DNA from: Ascochyta rabiei
Taxonomy: Eukaryota; Ascomycota; Dothideomycetes; Pleosporales; Didymellaceae
Length of the DNA: 64,000 nucleotides
Direction: 5' to 3'
Assembly: GCF_004011695.2 (NCBI RefSeq)
Contig: NC_082420.1
Location: forward strand, 1,054,001 to 1,118,000
Shown here: positions 11,921 to 22,851 of the stretch, piece by piece
Layout: the number at the start of each line of letters is the position of its first letter
Numbering within the stretch: the stretch's first letter is position 1
Made by a program: the position numbers and the translations under genes
The notes under the pieces: generated by a model
Told to the model about the DNA's origin: nothing
The model's database searches: none
Seen by the model: the letters and a program-made list of their open reading frames with translations, nothing else

Positions 11921-12791
11921 ATGGCCGAAGACAACCCAGACGTCCCCGTCGGCAAGAAGCGCTTCATTCCTCTGGGTGAGACGGCCCCCCTGCGCCTGCA
12001 GACGAAAGCACCAGCGCTGACCTGTCTCGGCAGAAAGCAACCCAGAGCTCATGTCCTCACTCGTGCACAAGCTCGGCCTTTCGGAGAAGCTCGCATTCCA
12101 TGACGTCTTCAGCATTGATGAGCCCGAACTGCTGGCTTTTGTGCCTCGCCCCGCTCATGCCCTCCTCCTTGTCTTCCCTGTGAGCGAGACATACGAGAGG
12201 TTTCGTCGCCAGGAAGACAAGGACACGCCTGAATACGAGGGCCATGGTGCCGAGGAGGAGGTGGTCTGGTACAAGCAGACAATCGGAAATGCTTGCGGCC
12301 TGATCGGCCTGCTTCATGGCGTGTCCAACGGAGCCGCGCGAGCAAACATCCGTCAGTGATCCCAGAGCCGCTGCGCGCGGTATGAAACATCGACTGATGC
12401 TTTCTCAGACCCCGATTCGAACTTGGCACACCTCATCAGAGATGCTGTCCCGCTGAAACCGGCTGATCGAGCCGACCTGCTTTACGAGTCCGAGGCCCTC
12501 GAGAGCGCCCACCAGAGCGCTGCCGGTGGTGGAGACACCAGTGCTCCAGCAGCAGAAGACAACATTGACCTCCACTACGTTTGTTTCGTAAAGTCAGGAG
12601 ACAATAACCTGTGGGAATTGGACGGTCGAAGAAAGGGTCCTCTCAAGCGCGGCAAGCTTTCGTCAGACGAGGATGTACTCAGCGAGACAGCCCTCGACCT
12701 AGGTGTACGCAGCTTTCTCAAGCGCGAATCAGAGGCTGGAGGCGGCGATCTTCGGTTCAGTCTCATCACACTCGCCGAGTCACTGGATTAG
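11921..12791 (+). CDS. Ubiquitin carboxyl-terminal hydrolase, UCH (C12) family
   Basis: Exons 11921-11975, 12034-12351 and 12409-12791 (251 aa). UCH enzymes cleave small adducts from the ubiquitin C terminus and process ubiquitin precursors in cytosol and nucleus. All catalytic elements are visible: oxyanion Gln100 and nucleophile Cys106 in KQTIGNACGLIGLLHG, His180 in DLHYVCFVK, and Asp196 in LWELDGRRKGP. Spacing (Cys-His 74, His-Asp 16) and length match the short UCH-L3/Yuh1 type, without a C-terminal UCH37 extension. Both splice junctions fall where the family sequence is continuous (PLESNPELM and NIHPDSNLAHL). Confidence 0.94.
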
Positions 12792-13422
12792 GAAAGCCAT
12801 CAAGACACTTCGCAGCAACCGTTCAAGAAGATACACTGTCGACGGTTTTGCTTACACTACAAACAGTGCTCAAGCATCCAGGGTTTTCACACGTCCTTTA
12901 CCAGGCCTAGTATCACAATGCACGTCCCGACTGAAGTTACATGAGGCTCATGTATGGAGCGCAACTTTTTGGTGCGAAACGAGTCCATAAAGTGGCAAAA
13001 GACGAGAAGCATCTGGCATACTCGTCTTTCCATCCGTATGACTTCGACTTGCAGACCTTGGAGAGGATGGTTGAATGGAGCGCAATTTGAACAAAGCATC
13101 GCTAAAGAGAATGAGGACCGTGTCTTGGTGAGGTATGCCGCCAAGGCCATTAGGTTTACCAGAGCAGGTAGTTACCTCTGGTCTCTCATGCTTTCGGTCT
13201 ATGATCTCTTTACAGCGATGGACGTCATGACAGTACTCATCGTCACGATGGTCATTTATCTGTTTCCTTTTTGTCCCAGCCCTCTTCTTCCCTACACATT
13301 CCCTGGCATGATCGGACCCGGTCTTGTGGGGTGAAGCTACAAGACAACAACACGCTTTGAGGCTGTAGCAACCATTCGTATCGAGTCTCTCCATTCTTCA
13401 TTGCCCCACACTCCAATCCTCA
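12792..13422. other. Intergenic between UCH and GPCR genes
   Basis: A 631-bp gap between tandem plus-strand genes. Two overlapping frames of about 125-148 codons on opposite strands look like chance frames without family features. No RNA gene or repeat is seen. Confidence 0.5.
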
Positions 13423-15322
13423 ATGCGTTTCTCCATGGACATATATACAGTGGTGCCACTTCTGTTCGGCACTCATGTGTCTGCTCTAAACTTTAACCCG
13501 GTGTCAATGGTGGACCCAAACAAAGCAAAGGAGTATGGAATTGGCACAGCGGCTCTTACGTGTTGTATTGTCAGCCTTCTGGCGTCCATACTCTGCATGT
13601 ACTGGTTTTGTCGCATGGAGAAGCGGTTTCGCCACAGGTGAGCTGTATTTCCCACTTCAAAAGCTACACAGACTAACATAGCCGAGGCTGATTGTTATAC
13701 TGATATATGGCGACCTCATGCGCGGGACCTGGCTGTTTGTCTTCGCCATCATTTCATTAGCTCGGGGTACAGTCAGGACACCAAGTACCTTCTGTCAAGT
13801 GAGCGGGTTTCTGGTACAGTATGGGACGCAGACAAGTGGTTAGTGCCATCTCCGTTAAAGTACATCTGCTGATACTGACGCAGATTACGCTGTCCTGGTG
13901 ATGGCCTTACACAGCGCCTTACAAGTGTTTTACCCGTCAACCCTGGTCAGCTCGGATGGGCTCTACCCATACCGTCGATACGTCTACGTTGGTGCCTTTG
14001 CTATACCCATCCTGATGGCCGGACTAGCCTTTATCAACCCAGTAAATGCATACGTGTCCCAAGGCGCATTCTGCACACTTCCCATCCGGCCCTTCTGGTA
14101 CCGACTGGCGCTCTCATGGATTCCACGCTACATCATCATTCTGATAATCATTGGTCTTGCGATAGCAATCTATGCCCATGTGGGCTTCGAGATCCGCGCA
14201 TACTCAAACGTCGACCAGAGCCTCCTGAGCCTCAAAACATCTGACGATTCAACTACGCGGCAAAACGATAAGCAGAACGACATAAAGATGGAGGATATTA
14301 CATTTGAGCTGTCCACTATGCAACCTCTACCAAATCCGCAGAACAACCGCCCATCAGCAGGACATGAGATCTTCACCCCTCAACACCAAGCATCATCTGC
14401 ACCTGGAACCAACCCATTTACCACGCCTGGGATGCACCGCGTATCTTTCGACAACGACAACGTAGCGCGCTCTCTACCAGGAAGCACGCTTAACTTGAAC
14501 CGTTCCCGCACAGATGCAATTCGTCCCGCACTCTTCGCCACGATCTCAGACTGTAGCGTCACAGCGCCTGTCTCCCCACTCAACAGAGACTCTCGGTCCA
14601 CTGGAAGACCTGACAACGCTGAACCCACCGCACCACCCTTGTCCTCCTCAACGTCGACACGCCTCTCATCGCCTTCCTCCGCGCAAGACTACCCCGCAAA
14701 GCAGCGTCAACGCATCCACCGCCAGCTCCGACTGATGTTCATCTATCCAATCGTCTACACCCTCATGTGGGCCACACCGTTTGTAATGCACTGCATGAAC
14801 TACTGGGACAAGTGGGCCATGGACCCCGTCGAGTTTCTGCGTGTCGGTGGCGCCATTTGCATAACCCTCATGGGCTTCGCCGATGCGCTCATCTTCTCTA
14901 TACGAGAGAAGCCATGGCGCGGCGTCGAAGGCTCCGACGGGACTTTCTGGAGCAGTTTCGTGTGCTGGAAATCGCAAGGGACTGGCGACGCGGGAGGCGA
15001 CTGGGATCCGGGACAGGAGGGTCAGAGTGCAGGTGTCAGAGGTGGTGCCGGAGCCGGCAGGACGAGGGGCAGCACAAGTTACCGCACTTCTGCCAGTGGG
15101 GATTTCGCAAGGATCGCGGCGGAACAGGCCCGCGCTCGACTGGATATAGAAAGGGGAGAGAGACTAGCGGCGTTGGAGTTCAAGCAGCGGGCTGGAATGA
15201 AGGAGGAGAGGCACGGGCATAAGGCGAACAAGGACAAGGCAGGTTATGACGGAGTGGATGTTGGAGATGGTAAGAAGGGGCAGGTGTATGATGATAACGG
15301 GTTGGAGGACGACACTGCGTAG
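13423..15322 (+). CDS. Git3/Gpr1-type G-protein-coupled receptor
   Basis: Exons 13423-13637, 13687-13838 and 13884-15322 (601 aa). Fungal Git3/Gpr1 receptors sense glucose or other nutrients at the plasma membrane and signal through G-alpha to cAMP/PKA. Seen: an extracellular N terminus, then five hydrophobic segments (among them ALTCCIVSLLASILCMYWF, a segment after RLIVILIYGDLMRG, VYVGAFAIPILMAGLAF and IIILIIIGLAIAIYAHVGF). A long Ser/Thr-rich third cytoplasmic loop follows (about residues 245-400). The Git3 C-terminal block carries the last two segments (QLRLMFIYPIVYTLMWATPF and a later one ending in ALIFSIREKPWR). The tail is Gly/Arg- and Lys-rich. The first intron uses an acceptor (CCGAG at 13685) just past a nearer TAG, because only that keeps the frame open. 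Confidence 0.85.
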
Positions 15323-15475
15323 AGATGAGCTGAGGGACGAAGCGGCTCAACAGGGATTACAGCGAGGACAACTGGGGAGTTGCGCAGAGGTCCTATTGTT
15401 CATTTTGGGCCGTATGACGTGTAGACATGGTACTTTGTAGTCAAATCCATGTCTATCGAGTGCATCCTCGCCAAC

Positions 15476-16459
15476 TCAAAACGAATCCACCGCAACCTCG
15501 CGACCCTCCTTCAAGGGCAAGTAGATCTTCTCCCACAGCTCGCTCCTCTCGCCCAGGTGATAACTCAGACTCGCATCCGCCAAACTCGCATCCCCGTCTC
15601 CAGCCATGGTATCCAGCTGGGAGATGACATTCTCCAACCCCAGCGCCTTCCCTGTCGCCTGCGTACTGCCGGCCTCGAGCGCCACGTGCACGATATGAAC
15701 ATGGAAGTGATAGTACGTAGGCTGATAGTGCACATACAGCTTCAGCTGATCAGGATCGAGCTGCGGGTACAACGCGACGGCAGCACCTTGCATCCTGCGG
15801 CGCATGTGCGTGAGCCAGGGAAGCATATGTTTGCGCAGGTCGCGAACGGAGCGGATATCGCGGCGCTCGACGATGCCGAGGAGGTGCAGCGCCTCGAGCG
15901 TCTTGCGGTCCCAGTTCAGGTCTGGGAGCAGCAGGAATCCTTGGTCGCCGGTCTCGCGGTAGATGACGTCGTCTTGCTCTTTCGCTCCGTCGAGGATGTT
16001 GTACACCCACTGCAGCGTGCCCCTTTCGTGCTGCTTCGCAATGTACGGTTTCACGTACCGGGCGTAGATTTCTGGTGTTTCGTGCACGATGCGCAGGCCT
16101 TGCTTTTCGTACTTCTTAACGTGCTTCGCTGTGCATGGGTAGATGAGGTTGAGTTTGTAGTCGGGAGGGGAGGAGCTGGAGTCTGGGGATGGGTTGCTGT
16201 TGGCGAGGAACCAGGCGTAGATGTCGTTTGCGCCGAGGTTCTTGATGTTGCGCAGCGAGGTGGGGAAAGTGGAGAGGATCTCGTCGGAGGTGTCGAAGGC
16301 GGCGCGCTCGGCGATCAGAAGCGCTTCCTGCGAGTCGATGGTGCCCAGGAGGGAGATGCGCCGGCCGGCTTGGTCGGAGTTGAGCAGGCGGGTGAGCTGG
16401 AATTTCGGGATCAGAGACTCCACGTGTGCGGCTACGTCGGGTGGTGTGGTTGAGGTCAT
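15476..16459 (-). CDS. dcs1: Scavenger mRNA decapping enzyme DcpS/Dcs1 (m7GpppX diphosphatase)
   Basis: Single exon of 327 aa. The enzyme hydrolyses the cap dinucleotide left after 3'-to-5' mRNA decay, using a HIT-type histidine triad. Seen: an N-terminal swapped domain (FQLTRLLN, SQEALLIAERAAF); a central domain with YNILDGAKEQDDVIY and FLLLPDLNWD; the family segment LHLLGIVERRDIRSVRDL; and the triad YYHFHVHIVHVAL. Size equals yeast Dcs1 and human DcpS (about 340-350 aa). The frame remains open upstream of the ATG at 16459, but that extension has no ATG near its end and no family similarity. The gene is divergent from POLD4. Confidence 0.93.
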   Translation of the reverse strand: MTSTTPPDVAAHVESLIPKFQLTRLLNSDQAGRRISLLGTIDSQEALLIAERAAFDTSDEILSTFPTSLRNIKNLGANDIYAWFLANSNPSPDSSSSPPDYKLNLIYPCTAKHVKKYEKQGLRIVHETPEIYARYVKPYIAKQHERGTLQWVYNILDGAKEQDDVIYRETGDQGFLLLPDLNWDRKTLEALHLLGIVERRDIRSVRDLRKHMLPWLTHMRRRMQGAAVALYPQLDPDQLKLYVHYQPTYYHFHVHIVHVALEAGSTQATGKALGLENVISQLDTMAGDGDASLADASLSYHLGERSELWEKIYLPLKEGREVAVDSF

Positions 16460-16999
16460 GTTGTCGAGGAGCTTCCTGGATGTGTCTCGTCTCAGGTTTG
16501 TGTGTGTGGTTAAGTTGGGGTCTAGTGAAAAGTTAGTGAGAACGTGGAGTGTACAGCGAGAGCTTAGCATGGCGTGTATCATTAGGCAACGAAGCTCACA
16601 GTACCAATCTAGGAGCTTGAGTGTTGCATCCCTGACAACACGTTCAAGGACGCCGAGCATCACTTGAAGGTAAGATGACCCCTCCTCAATTGAGATTTTC
16701 ATGCACACAAGTAACATGAAGAATTTCCAGGTGTATAGTCTGAAACTCACCTGCGATTTTGCAGCCCGACCGCGACGTTTGGGCAACGTAGGACTTGATG
16801 TTCGAGTTGTGCAGAAGGTAGAGGGTGAATTACGAGGTCACATGCTCGCGTGCGAACGATGGCGCGTGTCACCTGGCCAACGATTGGTTTGGCAAGACGC
16901 CAAGCGCCATCGTTGCGTCACACTCCAGCTGCACGCTTGGATTCACCGCGTCGCAATCACATTCTCAAGTAGCTATCGTACACTTCCCTATCATTCAGA
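16460..16999. other. Divergent promoter region (DcpS / Pol delta subunit 4)
   Basis: A 540-bp head-to-head gap. No additional exon, repeat or recognisable site can be supported. Confidence 0.6.
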
Positions 17000-17658
17000 A
17001 TGCCGCCGAAACGACGAGTATCAGGCGCTACGGCCAAGTCGCAACAGGCGACCCTCGCGTTCCACGGAGGCGCCAACAAAGTCACAAAGGCCGGCGCACG
17101 AGCGCAGAACGCGGAGAAGAGCCTCCTCTCCAAGAGCGCGGCGAAGGCTACCAAGCCGGATGCATTCAACTTGGAGACTGTCGAAGAAGCGAAGCCGACG
17201 ACTGTAGAGGCTGACATTATCGATCAAACCGAGAAGGAAGTCGCGGCGCAAAAGGCTGAGAGCAGTCCAGAAGACGAGACTGCGAGACGCATGACAGATG
17301 CTGCAATCAAGAAATACTGGACTACGAAGGAGAAGCAGAGACTAGCGCCGAGAGTGCACCAGGATGACCTGAGCTTGTACGAAAAGGTGCTACGGGAGTT
17401 TGACATGAGCGGACAGTACGGCGTAGGTGTATCTCGGTTGAAATGTTAGGGACACGTGAGCTGACAAGCAACTGACAGCCCTGCACTGGTATTGCACGAC
17501 TGAAGCGCTGGAAACGGGCGTACCGTTTTGAACTCGAGCCTCCGATGGAGGTGCTTGCTGTCCTTTTGAAGGAGCAGGAGGGCGCCAAGGATCAGCTTGT
17601 GGTCCAGCGGTCTCACGTGGACGAGCTGTTGAACACCAGGACGGAAGTCGAAGTATGA
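17000..17658 (+). CDS. DNA polymerase delta subunit 4 (Cdm1/POLD4)
   Basis: Exons 17000-17422 and 17479-17658 (200 aa, 56-bp intron). This is the small accessory subunit of replicative DNA polymerase delta. Seen: a basic N terminus with a PIP-like motif (QQATLAF, residues 15-21) of the kind that binds PCNA; a low-complexity Lys/Ala middle; and the conserved C-terminal block LREFDMSGQYG joined by the splice to PCTGIARLKRWKRA, followed by LEPPMEVLAVL. The length is slightly above S. pombe Cdm1 (about 160 aa). The splice join is fixed by the GPC[TI]G-R--RW motif. Confidence 0.9.
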
Positions 17659-18128
17659 GGAGGCCGAGGGCTGTCCTCTCGGAGATATTCGACGGGACGC
17701 TCTAGGCACGACGTGACGATGATGTTTCTTGTATTGTATTGCTTGGAGTTTGGGGGTTATTCTCGTGGGTTGGATTGGCGGCATCAGCTGGGGCAGGCCC
17801 AGCATGACGACGTCTGTACACGACCTCGTGTGCACGCGAGCAGGTGCGCCAAGCAAAAAGAGAAACCGTTCCCTCTCAACATTTTGGACGAACAATGAAG
17901 TGATGGACGATTTTAGCGTCAAGCTACGAGTAGTCTACAACGCAGAGAAGTATAAACCAAGCATAGCCGAGCGATCCCTGGCTTGATCCTGATCGATGGC
18001 TAGAGGTTCTTGCGCCCGTGACCGGCGGTACGTTGGTGAGGTGCGGGGTTGTGCCAGGTCAGCACGAGATAGCACGACCACGTTCGGTCCTCCTTGGACG
18101 GCTGTTCCCTTTGAGTTGAAGAGGAACG

Positions 18129-18160
18129 TGTGTTGTGTGTTGTGTGTTGTGTGTTGTGTG
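18129..18160. repeat. TGTGTTG microsatellite
   Basis: Four to five copies of a 7-base TGTGTTG unit in intergenic DNA. Simple repeat only. Confidence 0.85.
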
Positions 18161-18884
18161 GATGTCGTGGGCTCTCGTCTCGAATCTCCCCTTTCTCGAC
18201 GTCGCTCTACCGCAACGGGCGAAAGGCGGGGTTGATGGAGGCATGGTGATAGCGGTTCGACGGAGAGCCCAGAGCTTCACAACGCTCAGAATGTGGTCAA
18301 GGGCTTTTGCGGCTGCAGATGTGGGGTGGCCCAGTTCAAGTTCAGTGTGGTGCAAGGGATCCGCATGCGACCGACGCACTAGCTTGCCAGCCCGAATCCG
18401 ATTCCACGCTGCTGGCGGTGCTTGCCAGCGGGGGCCTATCCTCTATGGATCCTCTTGGGATGACGCTTCAGCGTGCTGGGTTGTAGGGATGCAGGGATGC
18501 TGGGGTTGGATGATATCAGACCCACCCACTCTATCGTTATCGCCGGCAGCGGTGGTTCAAGCCTTCAAGGTTGTACTCGCGGACCACCCATGAAAGTGCT
18601 GCCGAACTGCCTTGACAGGTCACAGAGCTGAGAGCGCCCGTCTTGAGAGCAAGCAGGGCTGGATTGAGCGAGGTGTGCTCTCGCTCTGCCGCTCTCGAGC
18701 CAACTGCACAAGTCTGTGTCTGACAAGCGTGCGTGTGGCTTGCAGGAGGCGGCCAGGACTGGTTTCCAAGCGGCGCCTCTGGGGTGCTGCAGGCGGGGAA
18801 CCACAGGATGCCATTCCGCTGTGCAACCACCACTAACTACCTACCCTCCTCTCCGCCCGCCCATTTCGCCTTTTTCCTTTTTCC

Positions 18885-18940
18885 TTCTTCGTTCTTCATT
18901 CTTCATTCTTCATTCTTCATTCGTCATTCTTCAATCTTCA
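18885..18940. repeat. TTCATTC 7-mer pyrimidine-rich tract
   Basis: Consecutive TTCATTC units with a few substitutions, preceded by TTTTTCC runs. Probably part of a CT-rich promoter or leader upstream of PPS1. Confidence 0.8.
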
Positions 18941-19004
18941 CTCCAGATCGGCTTGCTGTGCACTTCACTTCACTCCAGATCGGCTTGCTGTGCACTTCAC
19001 TTCA
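18941..19004. repeat. 32-bp tandem duplication
   Basis: Two identical 32-bp copies, starting CTCCAGATCGGCTTG at 18941 and again at 18973, and each ending CACTTCACTTCA. A third partial start (CTCCATACC) follows. Located about 400 bp upstream of the PPS1 start. Confidence 0.93.
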
Positions 19005-19403
19005 CTCCATACCACGCATCTTTTCAACATGCTCGGCGCCTCCGTGGTCGCACTGTAGGCGCGTTCCTTCCGTCTGCACAGTAGGGCCGCTCGTGTCGCC
19101 CCACTGTTGATCAATCGCTGCTTCCAAACGCTGGGCATATCGTCCCATCTGCGTGCTGTAAGTCGGCTTTGCCTGCACTCATACAGCGCATCTGCACTCG
19201 ATATCCATTGGAGTCCTGTTGACCGTCGATTGCAGAATCGCCCTCTCTCCCCTCCACCACCACTTGCACCCCGCAATTCGTGCTTGTTGGCCCTTGCACC
19301 ACCCCATCCGGCCACCTGATCTCGTTTAGGAAAGACAAACCGGCCTTGTCAGCACTTTGTGTCGCGTGCCTTCAACTGCACCGTCGACCTTGCACTTGCA
19401 CGC

Positions 19404-21558
19404 ATGGCTGCCGCAGTGGCTAGGGCACTGCAGATGCCCGGCCACGCTTCAACCCCTCCAGCGCACCTATCGCTCAACACTTCCTCCCACGGCGCTCCTG
19501 CCGCAATCCCCAACAAGCATATCCCCATCTGCTCGCCAGGGGGGATCCCAGTGACGCCGCCAGCATCTCCACCCCAAGAGCATGTCCCGCTTGAGACGTC
19601 CTCCATCACATACCCGCCAGGGAAGCACTGCACCCAATTTTGCAGTGAACCCCCGGTGTACACCATCACTGCAGACCAAATGGCTGACGCGCTGGAGTAC
19701 ATGGCAACGCACCCATTGCCCAGCCCGGAGCAGGTCTTCCCCTGGCTGCATGGTCTGCATGCCGAAAACCAGATCCAGCTTGCTTTCTTCGCCTCTCGTC
19801 GCAAGACCCTTCAAAAGATCCCCAACTGCATCCGCAGCCTGACTGTGGTCAAGACGGGTGGAGACCTGACCACATCAAAGCTGAAGGGTGCCATAGCCGC
19901 AGACGAGATTCTTTGCTCGGGCTCGGATGACTCGCCCGCCTTCATCGACTGCGACCCCAAAGACGGCTTTTCCGTGCGCAACTTCCAGATCCAAGCATGC
20001 AAGCTGGCCACGGTGTCGGACATCATCATCTATGGCGACCAGAAGACCCATCCCAACGACACCATTGCACTCGCCAAGATCGTCTCGCAGGCTCAGCGGC
20101 AATATGAAGCCCGCAACGGCTTTCCCACCGGTCTGTTCAACACCTTCATGCTTTCAGACTCCTTTGGCAGCATGCAGGAGAAGCACCCGGATCTCGTTGC
20201 AATCGACCAGACATGTCGTGTGACCGGCAACGTGGTCGACTTCTTCTACTGGGAGCGCTACGAGATGTCGGACATGTCCAAAGCATCCGAGATCAGCAGC
20301 AACGTGTTCCTAGGCCCTACACCCGACACTGCCCTTCACCCAGATTGCTTGGGTGAGGACGCGTACGACGTGCTCATCGAGGCAACAGACCTCGCTCATG
20401 TACCCGAGTCACGCTCACTGCGGGCTTTGCGCATGGCCATGGACAAGGTTTCACGCAAGTCTGCCCTGCACATGGAGTTTCCGTCTTCTGGAAGCATCAT
20501 GCCACCGACATGGTCTCACACAGAAGTCGACGGTCTGATGGAAACGTGTCGATGGATGTACGAGCTTGCCAATCCACAAGAAGTCCGTCGATCGAAGCGC
20601 AGACGGAGCGAAGACGACGAAGCAATCGAGCTAGACGATATTGCTGTGCCACGCAAATTTCTCATTCATTGCACAGATGGTTACACGGAGACCACCCTTC
20701 TTGCATTGGCGTACTTCATGTACGCGGAAGGCCTTCCGGTTCACGACGCCTGGATCAAGCTGCACCGGGAGAAGGGCCGCAACTTCTTCGCTTACCCGTC
20801 CGACGTCGCACTTCTTACAGCGATTCAGCCACGGATCTTGCAGGAGTCCCCCAGGTTCAATAAGAGTGTTTTCAATCTTGCTGAGCCGCAATGGCTGTCC
20901 AAGATCGACGGCAGCCTACCTAGCAGGATCTTGCCGTACATGTATTTGGGCAACCTAGGTCATGCAAACAACCCAGAGTTGCTCAGAGAACTTGGCATCA
21001 CACGGATCTTGAGCGTTGGAGAGGCGCTTTCCTGGCCCGATGATCTCAAGAAACAACTCGAATGGCCCGAGGAGAACTTCTTGATGGTTGATCGAGTTCA
21101 GGATAACGGCGTCGATCCGCTGTGGAGTGAGTTTGAGCGATGTCTAAAATTCATTGGTATGTAATCTGTCCACCTTCAGCATGTACCCGGTTAACGTCTT
21201 ATAGAAGCTGGCAAGGCCGCGGGCGAGGCTACGCTTGTTCATTGCCGTGTAGGCGTATCTCGATCTGCGACCATCTGCATTGCGGAAGTCATGAACGAGA
21301 TGGGCTTATCTTTCCCCCGCGCCTAGTAAGTGTCGCCTTGGAAATGCTTCGAACAACGACTAACATGGGGTTTCCAGCTGCTTTGTCAGGGCGCGCCGAC
21401 TAAACGTTATCATTCAACCGCATCTTCGATTTACTTACGAACTTCTCAAGTGGGAAGAGTACCAGCGTCAGCGACGCAACGAACCTCTTCGCCGCGAGCT
21501 TGAGTGGGCTACTGTCGCGCGCGAAATCGCCTTGATGAATAAGCCCTACTCGAGATGA
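19404..21558 (+). CDS. pps1: Dual-specificity protein phosphatase Pps1-like
   Basis: Exons 19404-21156, 21205-21325 and 21378-21558 (684 aa). Yeast Pps1 dephosphorylates Tyr/Ser/Thr and has been linked to cell-cycle (S-phase) control. Seen: a Pro-rich N terminus; a large Pps1-specific region; a first PTP-like module with HCTDGYTET at the place of the catalytic loop (Cys present, but the Arg of the HCx5R motif is Thr, so it is probably inactive); and a C-terminal DSP domain (starting near PSRILPYMYLGNLGHA). The active loop HCRVGVSRSA of that domain has Cys598 and Arg604. The first in-frame ATG is 19404. Frames starting slightly upstream use non-ATG codons and were not used. The 684-aa length is near the yeast protein (807 aa), and the two-module layout is characteristic. 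Confidence 0.9.
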
Positions 21559-22474
21559 CCTTACGACTAATTTCTCGATATGATTTACGACCGATTTGTG
21601 TACGACCACTGAACTTTCGAACCCTATTTATTTGGGTACGATAAACTTCGCTACTAAACGAAGTGAATTCGCGGTCATTTGCGACTTCTGCACTACTTGT
21701 TTCTTTTCCGAATGGCGCTGGGCTGTCTACAATACATTTTCTTCTGGGTTACGAATTATTAAGAACTCGGCCACACGGCTCAGTTGGGTCATCTGGGCGT
21801 CTGCCCTCCATGTTCCATCCTCCGGATGTAGGTGGGATCGGCTCCATCTAGGCGTGTACTATGTTCTTGAAATGGACATTGGGTCGAGATACATGATACG
21901 GCGTTTCTGGGGTTTACTGTAGGGCCGGCGTACATACATAGCCGCTGGGTGCCATCACTTTCGAATACAACAGTTGTTTCCATCTTCATCTTTGTCTGAC
22001 TCAAATCGCAAGTCACTGATAACGTCTCATCTCATGTAGCAACCGCGTGACATTCCGGTCAGCAGACCAATGACAACGACAATCGTCTTGCGGAACACAT
22101 GTCGTTCAACTTCAGCTTTCCAAGTCGGCCTGCGCAGTATCTCAAATGGCTTTCTGTGAATGCATCGCGAAGTGAACAAGGTCCAGCACCAGCACCTAGC
22201 AATCAGTGCTATCTCGTGTTCAGATGAACAATTGTGCTGCCCAGTATTGTTAACGTGGGGTTTGATAGTGGTGCAGCCATCGTGTCGGCACTGGCGAGGT
22301 CGGAGCTCTTCTACAAATGTACTCTCGCTGCTGGATGGATGTGCAAGTCCGTTCAGCACGACGAAACTCCAGTGTGCTGCTCAACGAAGCAACGGAAAGG
22401 AACATCGCTATCAAGGCAGTAAGCAAAGGCAATATGATTGCTCAGAAGAGAAAGACTGCAGCGTAACCACCACT

Positions 22475-22483
22475 TTCCTTCCT

Positions 22484-22553
<70 letters not shown>

Positions 22554-22575
22554 TTTCTTTCTTTCTTCCTTTCAC
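22475..22575. repeat. (TTTC)n microsatellite, about 100 bp
   Basis: More than 20 nearly perfect TTTC units with two TTCC interruptions. It produces a spurious Phe/Leu/Ser reading frame. Confidence 0.95.
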
Positions 22576-22798
22576 CGTCACCTACACGGCACGCACGTAC
22601 GTCACGTCGAATCCCATCCCGACGCGAGCGCCGCCCAATCATCCACCTCTCCGCAGCACCGCGACATAGGAAAGACAAACCCCCCCTCCCCCCGGTCCCC
22701 ATCCTCCACACCACGCACAACCCCTCACCTCTGTGACACCAAACGAAAAAAAAAAACCCCCCAAAAAAAAAACATTTCCTTTGCGGCGCGGCGCAGCA

Positions 22799-22830
22799 CG
22801 GCACGACACGACACGACACGACACGACACC
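22799..22830. repeat. (CACGA)n microsatellite
   Basis: Six CACGA pentamers directly upstream (about 20 bp) of the start assigned to the orphan gene. Confidence 0.9.
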
Positions 22831-22851
22831 ACCGACAAAACAACTCATGAC

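Larger units (their letters stand above)
17659..19403. other. Long intergenic / PPS1 upstream region
   Basis: About 1.75 kb with no supportable gene. It contains a TGTTGTG-type microsatellite, a CT-rich 7-mer tract and a 32-bp tandem duplication, all described separately. The last few hundred bases are pyrimidine-rich and probably form the PPS1 leader. Confidence 0.6.
21559..22851. other. Intergenic with simple-sequence DNA
   Basis: About 1.3 kb between PPS1 and the low-complexity orphan. It is AT-richer at the left. It contains a TTTC microsatellite, short A-runs around 22745-22775 and a CACGA repeat. No other gene can be supported. Confidence 0.6.

Noticed and set aside
12948..13394. Overlapping frames of about 125-148 codons on opposite strands between UCH and the GPCR
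   Set aside because: No domain, no good splice or start context, and mutual overlap; consistent with chance.
16460..16786. Open extension of the DcpS frame upstream of its ATG (108 codons)
   Set aside because: The first codon at 16786 is not ATG, the stretch does not resemble DcpS, and the ATG at 16459 gives the usual family length.
22438..22851. Upstream continuation of the orphan frame through Phe/Leu/Ser repeats
   Set aside because: It is a translation of the TTTC microsatellite and flanking simple sequence.
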